Source of the DNA: Oppiella nova
Lineage: Eukaryota; Arthropoda; Arachnida; Sarcoptiformes; Oppiidae
NCBI GenBank assembly: GCA_905397405.1
Contig: CAJPVJ010000415.1
Coordinates: 1 to 25,936 of the forward strand
Reading direction: 5' to 3'
DNA length: 25,936 nucleotides
The position numbers were made by a program, and so were the translations under genes. Each line of letters opens with the position of its first letter. The stretch's first letter is position 1. The notes beneath the pieces were generated by a model. That model made no database searches, was not told where the DNA came from, and worked only from the letters and a program-made list of their open reading frames with translations. Shown piece by piece: positions 1 to 12,636 of this stretch.

Positions 1-1957
1 CGGCAGTCGTCGCGAAGATATTGATATTGTTTGGAAGTAATCCGGAAAACATTGAACCACTTTCGCACGCTTTTCGTATAAATTGAGTTAATTATAGGAT
101 TTTATTTCATCTATAATTTAATGCTTTTATAAGTTATGGTTTTATTAATAAATAAAATATACCATAATTGCAATCAATAAAATAATGAACAACTATTAGA
201 TATTAGATACTGTACAGTAGATACTTTCTAATGTGGCCTTTAAGTCATTATTGCAAACAATTCATTATTCGTGACATAACTTAACTGTTAAAGTAGTAAA
301 TATTAAATTTCATGACTTTTTTTTATGAATTACTGATATATTAATTAAATGCCTTAAAAATTGTTGAAATATTTTATTACAAAATTTTGTGCCGAAAATT
401 CACAGCATTGAAGGCTTCTAGTCTAATGCTTCAGACTTTCATATTATAGACACGACTACAATAAGATCTATAAAGACTGCACCACTATATCACACAATAG
501 CGTAGAAATGTCTTGTGATCATAGTTTCAATTTACAGAACCTTGTTATTAAAGATAAATTTTAAAATATCTATATTCTATATTCACAATAATCATATCCA
601 CTATATTGATTATGTTTGTCATTAATTAGTTTTAAACTATATTTAATCTCGGATTAAAATATATTTTGTCATTTATATTTTATTTTGATGTAAAATATTG
701 AACAAGACAAAAATATATCAAAATAAACTGTTTTGATAATTTGAATGAATGACATAATCTGTGATTTAATGGTAATATAGTTATTGAGAAATTAATAGCA
801 CCGGTATATAACTTTGAGTTCTTAAACTATTACTTCCCCGCACTATAGGACTCTTTCAATATAAGCAAAATTTCTATTTAAATCAATGTATTCTTTGAGT
901 GAATAGAAAACTTGTCGTATTTGAGACAATTTAGTTGTCTATCAAATTATCATATTTCACACATTTATGAGTTATTAAGTTAATCACAATTCACTTCCTA
1001 TTTGTCATACTTTAACAGTTAGATTGTGAAAGGTAAGATATTGTCTATTTGAGTCTACAATTCTTTGCTATTCAGTTGTCCTTTAATACACAAATTCTAT
1101 CATATATTGCACTCAAATTCATTTTTTCTGACTAATTGTATCGATACTCCGATAAGAGTAATGATATAATAAATGACTCAAGATGGTTTTAAAAACTCGA
1201 CAAAAGTATAATTTTGTGTAATTGTAAGAAAATGGGATTAAATGTTACCTTCAATATAAATGGCCATTTTATTAAACTTCTTCTGATGAGCCATATTTCT
1301 CAGAGCATTATTCAGATCTTTAGCGTATAGTTCTCCGTTAGGGAAGGCTATAAGGCCGGGCGCGCCGTGATCTGCGAAATACACGAATATGTGATCGTTT
1401 GGACCACTTTTGACCACTTTTTTGCCCTTTTGATGAAGACTTTGATCTCCCTGTAAGACCTTAAGGAACATTTCTGGCGTTACTTCGCTGTTGATATAAT
1501 CTTTAGGTACTGTGTGTTAAAAGAGCGTTAAAATACATATTTAATTGCGATAATTAAGCAAGGAATAAGTGTTGCAAAACAAATACAAGTGAACTAAGCT
1601 AGCTAAGTAAGGCTAACCTCCTTTATAGACGTCCTTTCCATTGGGTTTATTAATGATGATTCCTTGCGTTGGGTTTTGTTCATTGTGTGCGATATCGTCG
1701 TACATCATAACGATTATGTTTTTATCACTCACTCCATGTTCGTGAAGAACTTGATACGCGTGACATATATCTGCCTGATGTCTGTAATTGAACCATCCAT
1801 TAGATCCGGCCACCAGAACCGCCCAAATGGTTCCGTTCCATCCGTTATCTCTTTCATTGTTTGTATGGCTTTCCAAATAGTTTAAGAAATTTAAGTGAAA
1901 ATCCAAACAATTTGCAGCATTTAAGACAATTGCCAATAAAATGAGTGTTTTTAACAT
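1..1957 (-). CDS. Legumain (asparaginyl endopeptidase, C13), 5' part; exons 1957-1618, 1509-1249, 69-1; continues past the window
   Basis: Lysosomal or gut cysteine protease that cleaves after Asn. Three exons joined by GT-AG introns give 223 residues in one frame before the window edge. The start is ATG at 1957; the triplet at 1966 is GTG. Residues 1-17 look like a signal peptide (basic start, TLILLAIVL core). Residues 45-65 carry the family block around [15 protein letters not shown], with the S1-pocket NYRH at 57-60, followed by MMYDDIA and the NKPNG/DVYKGVPKDY region. The catalytic His is in ADHG (H161). The catalytic Cys is in EACESGSM (C202) and is rebuilt across the intron 2 junction (GAA G|CG TGC). 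The His-Cys spacing of 41 equals that of human legumain (H148/C189). NGT at 41-43 is a possible N-glycosylation site. No stop or frameshift is visible. The prodomain and the rest of the catalytic domain lie outside the window. Family assignment is very secure; the exact orthologue is not resolved. Confidence 0.95.
70..1248 (-). other. Legumain intron 2 (1179 nt)
   Basis: The donor is TTGAAG|GTAAC and the acceptor is ACGAAAAG|CGTGCG on the minus strand. It is phase 1 and splits the Ala codon just before the catalytic Cys. The interior is very AT-rich and I see no further exon, repeat or RNA gene in it. The pyrimidine tract before the acceptor is weak, but the family motif on either side of the junction leaves little doubt. 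Confidence 0.88.
1510..1617 (-). other. Legumain intron 1 (108 nt)
   Basis: The donor reads GGAG|GTTAGC and the acceptor CACACAG|TACCT on the minus strand. The intron is phase 1 and splits the Val codon (G|TA) of the conserved VPKDY motif. A CTCTTTTAACACACAG tract precedes the acceptor. The reading frame is continuous only if this segment is removed. Confidence 0.9.
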
Positions 1958-2880
1958 TTTTAGCACTCAAATTATATACAATAAAGGTTTTAGTTACTCA
2001 TCAAATTAAATAAAAAATTTTGTCAATGCTTTATCACACTATTATTAAAATTAGTTTTATTTTATATATTTAAACAGACATCAACTATTAATGCAATACA
2101 AACAACTCATATCTGAAATAGAGATTCTGAATCAATCTGAAGTATATTATATATACAATACTTCAATCATATGACAGATATTCATGATATCATTCCTATT
2201 TAGAGTTTATTTGTGTATTTGTTTCTGGGTGTTAGTCATTCCTATATTTAATGAATTATTTTGTGCCAATAAAACCAAAATTTATGATACTATATCAAAC
2301 ATTATATAATGTGGATTTGATTGCTTACTTTCTGTGAAATGTTTTATCTTTTATGTTTTACTAAAATGAAAATATCCATTAAATAATCACACTTTTAAAG
2401 ATTTATTGCTCTTTTATTAAATATACGGAAAATAAATGAAAGTTTATATTACATATATCTTTTATCTAATACTAAACATCATAAGATTACATCAATTTAT
2501 AACTCGTTTTTAACACTTAACAGTTTTGTATACAACAAGTTTTGATAAAAAGTACATTTATAAAGCTCTAAACATCTTATAAAAATTGTTCTCACTATTA
2601 AGCCTTGTATAAATAACAGAATAAATTAAACAAACATTTTTAGTCTAATACTATTTTTATAACTATTTTTAACTATTTAAAAAATAATATAAAATTTTAT
2701 TTTATTTTAAGTGATGTAAAGAATTTAAATTTACGTAAATATGATTTTAGAAAATATATAATAAGCAATAAATGAATTAAATTTTTAATTGAATATATTA
2801 AACAATTTAATAATTAGTAAATGATATAAAAAATTTTGATTATATGAATAGTACATTGGTGGTTCATTGATATTACTTAA
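1958..2880. other. Legumain upstream region, AT-rich, no gene seen
   Basis: Extremely AT-rich DNA upstream of the legumain start. Apart from the possible TATA box I see no open frame, tandem repeat or RNA gene. It probably contains the legumain promoter and 5' leader. Confidence 0.6.
2147..2155 (-). promoter_or_regulatory. Possible TATA box for legumain
   Basis: TATATATAA on the minus strand lies about 190 nt above the ATG at 1957. It sits between 8-bp inverted arms (TGAAGTAT and ATACTTCA, about 2139-2166). In DNA this AT-rich a TATA match is weak evidence, and no convincing initiator follows it. Confidence 0.2.
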
Positions 2881-5800
2881 GGTTATCGATGAACAAGTAT
2901 TCCTCAGCCGTCAGACAAACCAATGTTTGTGAACTTAGGCTTCAATTCTTGTTTACTTGTATTTTCTGCTGTATTTTACAAGAGAACTATCTGTAGAAAT
3001 GGTGCTCTCGTTTGCACCTGTCGTTTGGTCACGTTCTGACCCCAGGCCACAGCATTTTTAGCCCTCTCTCTGTCAACTCTACTAAACTTATTTGTATGCC
3101 TTCTCTGCTAGAATTGCGAGGCGTTTGTAAATTTAATAGAAAAAGTGTGATTTAAGGCTTAATTACTAATAAGATAGCATTAAATGATGACATAAACAAT
3201 TTCGTGCATATTATTCGCTACTTTTTTGCTTTTATATTAATTTTATTTTATAATGAAGGTAAAAGCGAATAATCAATATATTCCTTACAGTTACGGTTAT
3301 TTATAATACTTTATATTATAGTCAAACAACTCCGAGCCTATAGTAGTATGAAAACATTGTAGTTTATTAAATTTCAATAGGAATTCCTAATAAAGAATTT
3401 GAAAATAATGTTTGGCATAAAGTTTGGTGAATTTGTGTATACTTTAGTGGTGTATGAAAGCTATAACTCAAGTGAATTCAAAGAACAGGCATAAGAGATG
3501 CCAACACTTAAAAACATTTTGGCTATTATTATAAGGTCTTAAGGATTTGGTACTGAAGGTCACCATAAACTGGTCTTTTGAGACGGATCGCCACAAAACT
3601 GAAAATGTGGTCTAAATAATAAACTCGTGATTCTTATATGCATTTAACAATAGTTTGGCCGCCTTTTCGGTATGCCTTTTATTAATTACTTTTAACATAT
3701 TTTAAACGCCTTTTAAGGTTTACCTCAAATTAAATTATTAATATTTTGCACTTGCTATTATTTTATAAGTTTTAAGAAATTTATAGACTAAATATATGAC
3801 CCGGGCTAGACCTAGCACTGACTTGTGTGATAAACAGTAGAAAATGTAAAGTTATTTTATATAATTGCTAGCATGACGTACACCTGTATTAGTGTTTTTT
3901 TGCTTACCTGTAGATTAAACTATATTAAGAAGGAATAAACAAATTAAATCCTGTTTTGAAGTTTGTATTCTCATTGATTGATGACTATAATAATGACATG
4001 AATTTGGATTTAATCATAGCTTTTAGTGTTTTGCTGCAAATTCCAATAAATATTTTTAATTTATTATAAGGTTTGCGACTAATTGTTTTGTAATTGAATT
4101 TTTCTGCTTGTATAGAATGTAAATTTAATTCTTTGATAAAATATTTCGAATTTAATAATTTCTAAGAAGTTTAATAATATGACTAAAATCTGATAAGTTT
4201 AATATACATAAGTAGTGTAGTATCATTATATTATAAAATTATATTTCTAGATTGATGAAATTAAATTAATATAAGAATTTTATATGATTGAAAAAGTGAA
4301 ATAAAATTATACCATGAAGAAAGTGTCTGATATTGCAATACATTATGACATTGACATTGATTGTTAAGGAATAACTGAAAAAACATTTTCAGAGTATTTG
4401 TCATTTTCATTATTAATGATCATTTGAAAGAACTGACAACAAAAGCGACTAAAAAGGGGAACAACTCTTTGAGTCCAAGGATGTCTTATACAACAAACGA
4501 AAGTTATATAAAAGTTGTGTTAAATGTAGAATATGTCTCATATATGGCACCGATTACTACATTTGTTTAGTCATTTGTCACGAGACATCCAGAACCACCT
4601 CTAACTGATTGTTGTATCGGTTCTATTGATCAGAGAATCATTAATTTTTTGCATCTAAAAGCACTTTTGATGTGTTAAAGAATTTCAATTCTTATCGATA
4701 ATACACCTAAAAGTGAGTCCAGAGTACTAAAGCAAAACCAAAGAGTGATCGACCCGTTTCTCACTGTTATTATGGCTCTTAAGGGCTCACAAACAGAAGC
4801 AGATGTGCGGCCAATAAATACAATCACTTTTCATTTTTTTATCATAATTTGGGCGCAATTTATTGTATTTTGTGCTTAATTTCTCTTTGGTTTCCAACGT
4901 ATTTGTGTTGTATTTGTCTAATTCATATCATTTGTAATAAAAAACATAATTTTCAAAATGTATTGAACACTAACTGTTTGGTTGAGAAACTGTAGTGAGA
5001 AGTGAGTGGAATAGAGGCTTAACGCCGAAACCAAGCCCTACATCCCTTACCTGCAGTGATATCCTTCCTGTTTCACAAAATAGACGTTTACAACAAAATT
5101 TCCACTCAATTCATACTTATTTCCGTTTGTATTGATTGCTTATAACCTGCAAACAAGTTACCAATTATTGAGTTTTACCTCAAAAAATGTTCATTGCTTA
5201 TAAATCTTAAAACTACTGGTCTTTGAAGTGCTTTTCAAAATAAATTCTTATTTTTAAAATTTAAATCAACACTAATTTCCTTAGTAGTCGACAAGTATTT
5301 ATAGGAAACGGACATAAAATTATGTAATTTCTTATTTTACATACGGTAATCATATTTTGAACATATTTCACACGATTTTTGACATATTGTATAAGAATAA
5401 TAGATTTTATTGAAAGTCTTAATAAATATCTTATAAGTTATAGTTTGCGATCAAAACAATAAACAAGTTCTCAAACATTTGTGAAGTTGTTTGCGTTGAA
5501 CTGAATTTCATAGATTAGACTCCGATCTGACAACTTATAAGTGATTGGAAACTCACACAAGTGTCTGACCTGACGGTGCAAACAGTTTTGGTCAAAAATT
5601 ACTTTAAAGTTTCTCACTTTTAAATCATTTGTGAACTTATTTTTTATACGAGAGTAGGAAATTTTTATAGCATCCGGATATATATGACGGGAACGGCGCA
5701 AAGACCGGTGTAATTGGTGTTAAACTCATGAAAACTTCACACATTTTGCACAATAGAGTCTGCCATCAAATACATGGTTTGACTAATGGATGGTTAGCGT

Positions 5801-6633
5801 CTGGTTAATGGACACTAAAATCCTGTTGTTACCACACGTTATATTTGATTTAAATTAAACTAATTTAATTTAAATTATTAAAAAAATTTATAATACAGTA
5901 TTCAAATGATTAATTTTACAGTGAAGTGAATTAAATTTCAAGATCAAGGTGTACTTGGGTATATATTGTATTCAAGTACATGCTTGAGTTACTCAAATTG
6001 GCGCCAAAATGTAATTTATAATTATAGGATTTTTTACATCAAATTTTGTATCAAATTTATGAGAGAAAATTCTAACTTATAATAAGGGATAGGTTTTGTT
6101 CAATGAATTGACGGTCGAAATGTTGAAATCTTTTTTGGAAGCGGTTTGAGTGAAATTCTCTCAAAAAGAAGTCAACTCTTGGTTCATGTATTTTGATGAA
6201 CAATGGGCTCATATTTAGAAATTTCTTTGAGCTGTAGTTAACTCAGAATTTACGAGATTAGAAAAGGGACACCAATTGTATGGTCGAAAACTGAGTTTCT
6301 ATACGACTGGCAATAAAAAGCATTTTCTTTGAAGAATATTTTCTTCTATTGAGTAAAACTTCATATTCGGTAAAATATATGGAGAAAAAAGTCATACGTT
6401 TTGAACATAAAATTCGTGAAATACATCTGCAATACCGGTGTATACAGTATATAGTGTATGGAAAGTATCTGTTGGTAAGAGAGAGAAACAGTTTATCACT
6501 TCATTCTTAGCAAATAATGCAAAAATTATTTACACATCATTTCTGTCGAATGACGCGAAAATTATTGGAATTATAACTCAAGTCTATTTCCAATTGCCGT
6601 AACAATAATTTATATTTAGATTCACTACCTTTC

Positions 6634-6635
<2 letters not shown>
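2881..6635. other. Intergenic DNA, no gene seen
   Basis: AT-rich sequence with a few less AT-rich patches (about 2880-3120, 4430-4820, 5000-5100). The open frames reach only about 55-76 codons, which is expected by chance at this base composition. None shows a recognisable domain or convincing splice partners. CACCTG boxes occur at 3015-3020 and 3881-3886. Confidence 0.55.

Positions 6636-6668
<33 letters not shown>
6636..6668. repeat. (GA)n microsatellite
   Basis: An uninterrupted GA dinucleotide run of 33 nt, followed by CTGGAGAGAGAC, a short imperfect extension. Confidence 0.97.
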
Positions 6669-6670
<2 letters not shown>

Positions 6671-7652
6671 GGAGAGAGACAGTGACAATAAAATGAATTG
6701 AAAATGAGAATAATAGGCGTGAATCTCATACAATATAGTGACTTCTTGTGACTTCTTTCGCACACTTGTGAACAAAGTTGCGATTCTGTTGGCGACGACT
6801 CTATACTACAGCCTCTTTGTTGTCCAACTATTCTCTCTTTTATGTAATAATTTATTGATTGCATCAAAAAGAATACCAACTTTTGAACGATAATATAAAT
6901 TCAAATCTAAATCTATTCATGATATTCATTACAGTTTGAGAATTTTTTTGCTATCTTTTCAAGAGTTAACCCATATTTGAATGAATAGAGTAAAAGAATG
7001 AGAAGTTTGGGAATATCATATAAATTACTTCTGTATATAATATTAAACAGGACTGAGAATATATTCTTGAAATCTAAAATTGAACTAATTTTTCATTTGA
7101 GAGATATTTTGAAGACTATATTTTTACAACATGAAAAAGTGGAGCTGAATCTTACAAGTAGTGGTTGTTTAAGATTCTGTGAACAGACATAATGTGAAAA
7201 ATAATTGAAAAGAGTTGAGTCTGAAGGCAAAGACTGAATTCTAATTGATTTGACAGTAGAGTACAATTGATGGAGAAATCACAGTCAAAGCTGGTCTGAC
7301 ATAACTCTCAGGGTATAGAGAGTTGAGTTTCATTCAGTCCTATCGACTGTCAATTTTTTCATTGAGTAATACATCGCAAATACAGAACCGCCTCTTGTTA
7401 TACCAGAAAGGGTTTCAATGCATTTACTTTACAATCATTAATAATCTTTACATTGAGAGCAACCATTGAAGTGTAGAATTTGGATATGAATTGGAATTTG
7501 TATAAAGCATTCAAACAGGTATACGAATAATACATAACCAATGCATTAGAAAGTTTTTAGTTGAGGTGCAGTACTTCCATAACTATCATAGCTTCAGATG
7601 AACGGTGGGAGAGTCCAGAAAGCATAACGGAATTGCATTTATAACAATTATG
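6669..7652. other. Intergenic DNA between two GA/CT tracts, no gene seen
   Basis: AT-rich DNA with no supported gene. A 64-codon open frame at 6998-7192 (+) has no recognisable motif and is within chance expectation. Confidence 0.55.
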
Positions 7653-7674
7653 CTCTCTCTCTCACTCTCTCTCT

Positions 7675-7714
<40 letters not shown>

Positions 7715-7715
7715 T
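7653..7715. repeat. (CT)n microsatellite, interrupted
   Basis: CT dinucleotides interrupted by CA and TA steps (about 7653-7676), then a pure run of about 33 nt to 7709 and a short tail. The strand polarity is opposite to the tract at 6636-6668, about 1 kb away. Confidence 0.96.
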
Positions 7716-8879
7716 AAGCACTATTATCTCAAATCTTTAAGCTTTCAATTATTTGATTTTGAATAAAAATTGTATTATGAAAGCAGATGTAAGACTTGGG
7801 AACAAAACATTTGTTTTTTGTGTATTCAGACATAAGACAGTTATTTATGTCTTATTAATTGGGTATTAGTCTAACTCTTTGCACCTTCCGTTCTCTCGTG
7901 TGACCGTAAGGTGTAGTTCAGTAACGCTTTAATACAAGCAAACGTTGGATTTGATTACAATTTGTCACTGAATGCCAAAGTCTGGAGCAACTTCAGGCAA
8001 ACTCGCCAAATGTGTCGCACCGGCAGAAAAGGAAGAAAAAATAGTATATTTAAAGCAAAAGAATGTGAAGGCCTTGAAGTTGACGGCTCTGTCCTCTCCA
8101 TCACAATTCAGTCAACAAAACCTGAGTTTTAAAGCATTTTATATTAAAAAGAGAGCGAATAGAGAGTGAATGCAAACATCAATTTGGAGAGAAATTGAAT
8201 ACCAGTTTCTAATGGTTTGGATTCACTGATGCGTTAAACCCAAACCCAAACCCTTTTACAGACGTATGAATCGGAGGCCACAACACAACACATAATCAGC
8301 TCTAATGCCATACATCGACATAAGACACCGTCTCATCAGTTGGGAACTCATATAACTGTAACTCTTATCAAAAGATTACATGTTTTTATAGACTTCTATA
8401 AGAATTCATACATTTGTTACAAAGACTGTGTTTCAAATCTTTTCAATTTCCCCTTTTAATTCAGGATTTCAATAGAAATCCCCCAAAAGTGGGCCTAAAA
8501 GTGGTTAAATTCCAGAAGGAATTTCACATTTCTTATAAAATTCCCATAACTTTCTACTTTTCATATAATTATCAAAATTAATATTAAATTATATTACTTT
8601 TAAATTAATTTTGTTTAAATCAAGAAATAATTTTTAAAACATAAATGTAGGGTTAAAATTTTCAATAAAAAGTCATCAATTATTTGATACATTTATGATA
8701 ATTGAATGGAACAGGTATGTGAGGGTAAGGTATGGTTATGTGTATTGATTGGGACATTCATAATGATTGAGTCGATACTATTTGTGAAGGCATATGAAAG
8801 CGTGAATTAATGGTCGAATTGCGACGAATGGACGCAAACAGTGTTTCGGATTGTTTTTGTCAATCATTAGCCCTAAAGA
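7716..8879. other. Intergenic, less AT-rich island, no proven gene
   Basis: The piece from about 7920 to 8170 is visibly less AT-rich and open in several frames on both strands, including one on + that runs from about 7922 to 8119 before a stop. At 8253-8261 a CTTTTACAG acceptor-like site precedes about 66 open codons. No family is recognisable and no start, donor or partner exon can be fixed, so I do not call a gene. Confidence 0.4.
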
Positions 8880-9098
8880 GTGGGAATGAAATGCATTAAT
8901 GCATTGACTGCACAAACGGATGCATTATTGTCATCGATCGATGAGGTAGGACTAGAGCACTGGGAGCACAGGGCCAACACCTGGCTCTATAAAAAGTGGC
9001 ATCACATCACTGGCACAGGAATTGAAGGCCAACCAATTCAGATAGAAGTGAAGGGGTTGTCCCGATATGTCCCCAAAGATGAATATTTTGATTCTTAG
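8880..9098 (+). other. Weak candidate coding exon (unassigned)
   Basis: An open frame ends in TAG at 9096-9098. It is less AT-rich than its surroundings and encodes a well-mixed sequence ending RYVPKDEYFDS. An acceptor-like TGTCAATCATTAG lies just upstream and AATAAA occurs about 210 nt downstream. Against coding, the first triplet of the frame is GTG, the first ATG comes two codons later, other frames are partly open, I recognise no family, and this length is expected by chance. I rate it unlikely but worth one database search. Confidence 0.13.
8890..8944. promoter_or_regulatory. Two perfect palindromes 25 bp apart
   Basis: AATGCATTAATGCATT (8890-8905) and TCATCGATCGATGA (8931-8944) are each perfect palindromes. 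The first resembles paired ATGCAT/TAAT-type sites used by POU or homeodomain dimers. The second has a CGATCG core between ATCGAT arms. They may mark a cis-regulatory element; function is inferred only. Confidence 0.35.
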
Positions 9099-11137
9099 AG
9101 TTACGAAAGATATGTCGATAACAAAGACTGGATGTAAAGAATCTTTATTATCATTGAGAAGAATGAGGTTTTTCTAAACCAATTCGTCATTTTTGATGTC
9201 ATTTAGCTCTTTGAAAGCAAAGCCACCAAAAAACTAAGCATTGATTTCGATGAACCCAATGAATGCTCATTTCATACACAACTAAGTCTCGTCCCAAACA
9301 GATGTCTTCAATAAACTGATATTAAGTCCACTAAATCGAGTCATTCACTCATTCAATGCATTTGTCATTTTCCCAAAGAGAAAAGATTTTCATATCTTTT
9401 CAACATATCTTATACCGAATTTAATTCAATTTTTCTATCAAATGCCCTAAAAATGCATTCATTCGTGCCATTGAATCGTTTAATGAGATTATATAAGAAA
9501 ACCATTTTTGTTCAAATTCTACGAATTTTTATATGCACAGGTATATTTATTTATTGAACCAACAGTTTGTATTAAAAGCTTTTGTAAGTTTTATATAAAA
9601 TAATATAAGAACATATAATTGATGACATGTAGTATTTTCTTACGGTACTAATGCTGGAAAATTGATGCTTTATAATGATTAAATACTTTTAGGTTAACAT
9701 AAGTTTATAGATTCTCTTAATTTCTTATTTAAAGATTTTATAAGTTAAATTAAAAATAATTTTATAACTGTATACTAAATATACTAAAATATCCTATTGT
9801 AAAACCTCTGTTTGCTAACTATAAAGTATAAAATATGATTATTTGGATGCCTAGTGATGACCCCGTATTATCACAATTAATGTATGACTGAACAGAACAA
9901 TACATTTATTAGATATTTGATGCAGAGATGATTCATCACTAAATACTGGATATATGAAAGCAGAGAGTATATCATATTTGTGTAAATTCAAAACATATTT
10001 CCAGTTCATTGCATTATTCCTGTGGGAAATTCATTACAAATAATGAGACAGATGTGCTTTACTCTACTCACAGAGTCCTAAACAATTGAATAATTATTTT
10101 GAAATTTTGTTTTTAGATTAAATGATAAATTTGTAACAAATAGTTTTTACGCCTTTTAGTCGCTGTGAGATCGGAACTCAGGTTTGATTATCCAAAAAAT
10201 TATTTAAAAATATTATAAATAAAAATATACAATAGAAACAAAGGTCTAATTACTAGCATTACCTTTTTAACTTTAATAGTATTGTAATATAATGTGTAGA
10301 TTTTGATGAGTTTACAGTTAAAGTAAATAAAAGATTATAATAAACACGAAGAAAGTTCAGATTGTATTTTGAAACCGCATTTAGTATTGAGTAATACCTC
10401 AAAGATTTTACAGATTAAAATCGATGAAATTGAGAGCTATTCTGACCTTTCATTCACAACACAATGTATGCAAAAGTTCTATCGGTTTACGAATGGAATT
10501 AAGCCTTAATTCAAGAGGATTTTCCGTGAAATTTCTTTAATATTAAAGCTACTGGTGCTGTAGAATGCTACCGGTGCTACGGAATGGAATGGAGTACTGT
10601 ATATATCTATTTGTAAAAAAGAAGATACAAATTGAAAGCAAAGTGTGAATCGGGAAAAGTTTGATAACAATTGGAGAGTAGCGGACATATAGTGCAGCGA
10701 TTTATTGGACCAGTTCTGGCAAAAAACCCCTTTAGAGCCACTCTATAGTCGTGTATAAGTTATGGCTTACGAATAGAATTCATTTTTTATGTCTTCACAG
10801 CTGCGCTGAGTCTGATCCCAACGTATTCACCATTCAGTCCATCTGTTTATTTTATTATCACCACCAATGCAACTATCAAACTATGAAACTATGCATATCC
10901 ACCACTACTACCACTACTACCACTACCACCACTACCTATGCACTGGCAAACTGTACGGCTCTCTGCTCTCTCACCACTACTTCTCTTCACTTGCATATAC
11001 AGTGCGGTAGTTATATGGCATACCTTTGCTTAACGTCACGGCAATAATATTATGGCCCTATGGCTCGCGGACCAGTGATCCCGTTCCCATACCATACTAT
11101 AACGTAATATAGCATAATATCATCTATAAGTGAATCT
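9099..11137. other. Intergenic DNA, no gene seen
   Basis: Mostly very AT-rich from 9500 to 10400, then more balanced. The open frames at 10506-10688 (-) and 10751-11047 (+) are low-complexity or chance; the second is a product of the ACC/ACT triplet repeat. Confidence 0.55.
10899..10936. repeat. (ACC/ACT)n triplet repeat
   Basis: Imperfect trinucleotide run of CCA, CTA and similar triplets. Read on + it would encode a Thr-rich stretch, but no gene supports that reading. Confidence 0.85.
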
Positions 11138-11199
11138 GAGAGAGAGAGAGCGAGAGAGAGAGAGAGCTGGCGAAAGAGTGAGCGAGAGAGTGAGTCGGG
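11138..11199. repeat. (GA)n microsatellite, interrupted
   Basis: A GA run at 11138-11166 with one CG interruption, followed by a degenerate purine-rich tail with GAGTGAGCGAGAGAG to about 11199. Confidence 0.93.
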
Positions 11200-11285
11200 A
11201 AAGCATGGGTTGGGCTTATGGATGGATTCATGACTATAGTATAAAATAGCTTCGATAGCAATGTGGTGTATACTGTATACTATAG

Positions 11286-11310
11286 TATAGAATATGAATT
11301 ATATTCTATA
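11286..11310. repeat. Short perfect inverted repeat (hairpin)
   Basis: TATAGAATAT and ATATTCTATA form a perfect 10-bp stem around a 5-nt loop. It is too short and AT-rich for a microRNA precursor and could be chance. Confidence 0.5.
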
Positions 11311-11605
11311 AAATTAGTACTCGTAGTAATACTCGCAGTCATAGTCACACTCACACGGCATACCGTTTTATAGATCTTATAATACCTGTTGTGCCAAATG
11401 ATGGTCCGTCCGCTCCATTGAGGCTCATGTAGAGAAAAGGGGCTCATAATAGCTGATCATAAGTTTAATTTTGTGACACAACCGATGCTCATAAAAATGG
11501 CAATCGCAAGGAATCAAACATTTAGACTCAGTCTTTGTTATCAAGTTTTGTTTATTACATACTTATTCTCCGGTTTTCTTCCGTTTAAGACATTTATGTC
11601 GTATT

Positions 11606-11641
11606 TATGAATCGTATGAATCGTATGAATCCTATGAATCG
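11606..11641. repeat. 9-bp minisatellite, four copies
   Basis: The unit TATGAATCG is repeated four times head to tail; the third copy ends in C instead of G. Confidence 0.95.
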
Positions 11642-12608
11642 GTTATATTTTTAAGAAATTTTTATTATTATCCCATTTTCAAAGACGATTCTTATCTAAT
11701 ATTCTCCATATTTCCCGATCTTATCCATCATATACTGTACATCGAAGTAATGCCAATAAAGTTACGTTTGAATAGCAATGCCTTTTCAATGTGGGACTCA
11801 ATGTCACAATCAATGCATAAATTCTGACGGCTTTAGAGCTTTTGAATCAAATTGCAAACCACAAAATAGTTGACCCCCAATGACATTGTGGGCTCAACTG
11901 TTATAACCATTCACAAACATATTCCTTGCATACATTTATTACAAAAATGAAATATTCAGCAAATAAATATTCCTACTTTAACCTATTTTATAAATTTTGT
12001 TGAAAATTATAACTAAATAGTAATTACTTATTTAATCTATAAATTTTAAATAAAATAATTAATTTACTAATTGTAAGAAATATAAGAATATAGACAATGA
12101 CAATAAACCCAAATAGAGAAAATATTTGGATTATTATTTGCAGTTAAAAGGAGTAAATGTATGAATTGTATGAATGTCATTGTATTCTCTAATTTTTTAT
12201 ATGCAGAATGTGTTTGTGTTGTATAAAAAAGGCAGTTCCGAGTGAGGGGTTCACTAAATAAGGGTAAAGTTTGGGTTAAATGTATTGTAAAGTAGTGTTA
12301 ATGTTCGTAAGAGTTATATAAGAAATTGAAACGCTATGAGAATGATAATCCTTTGAAAACATCCCTCTTTGGTCATGTATTATAGACGACAATCTCTCGG
12401 CATTACAGCAGAGTTGCTGTATTAGTGGTCATTTGTAAAATGTCATCCTAACAGTAGGAACTGTAGCATAACTGGATATAATAGTCGTCGTCTTATTGAT
12501 GTCGTCCCCAATGATGCGCTTCTCTCACACCAGACAATGGTTTGAATAATAGGAGAAAATATTAACAATAAAGAAGTGGAAGCTTTGATCAAACATTGAA
12601 CAAACAGA

Positions 12609-12636
12609 GCACCGATAGTATAGCACCGATAGTATA
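12609..12636. repeat. 14-bp tandem duplication
   Basis: GCACCGATAGTATA occurs twice head to tail with no mismatch. Confidence 0.93.

Noticed and set aside
1958-1966. Legumain start three codons upstream at 1966
   Set aside because: That triplet is GTG; the first ATG is at 1957 and gives a good signal peptide.
8237-8254. AAACCC repeated three times, telomere-like
   Set aside because: Arthropod telomeres are TTAGG-based; three units before a CTTTTACAG are more simply a chance pyrimidine tract.
10751-11047. 98-codon frame with a poly-Thr stretch
   Set aside because: The Thr run is a translation of the ACC/ACT repeat; the rest is unconvincing.
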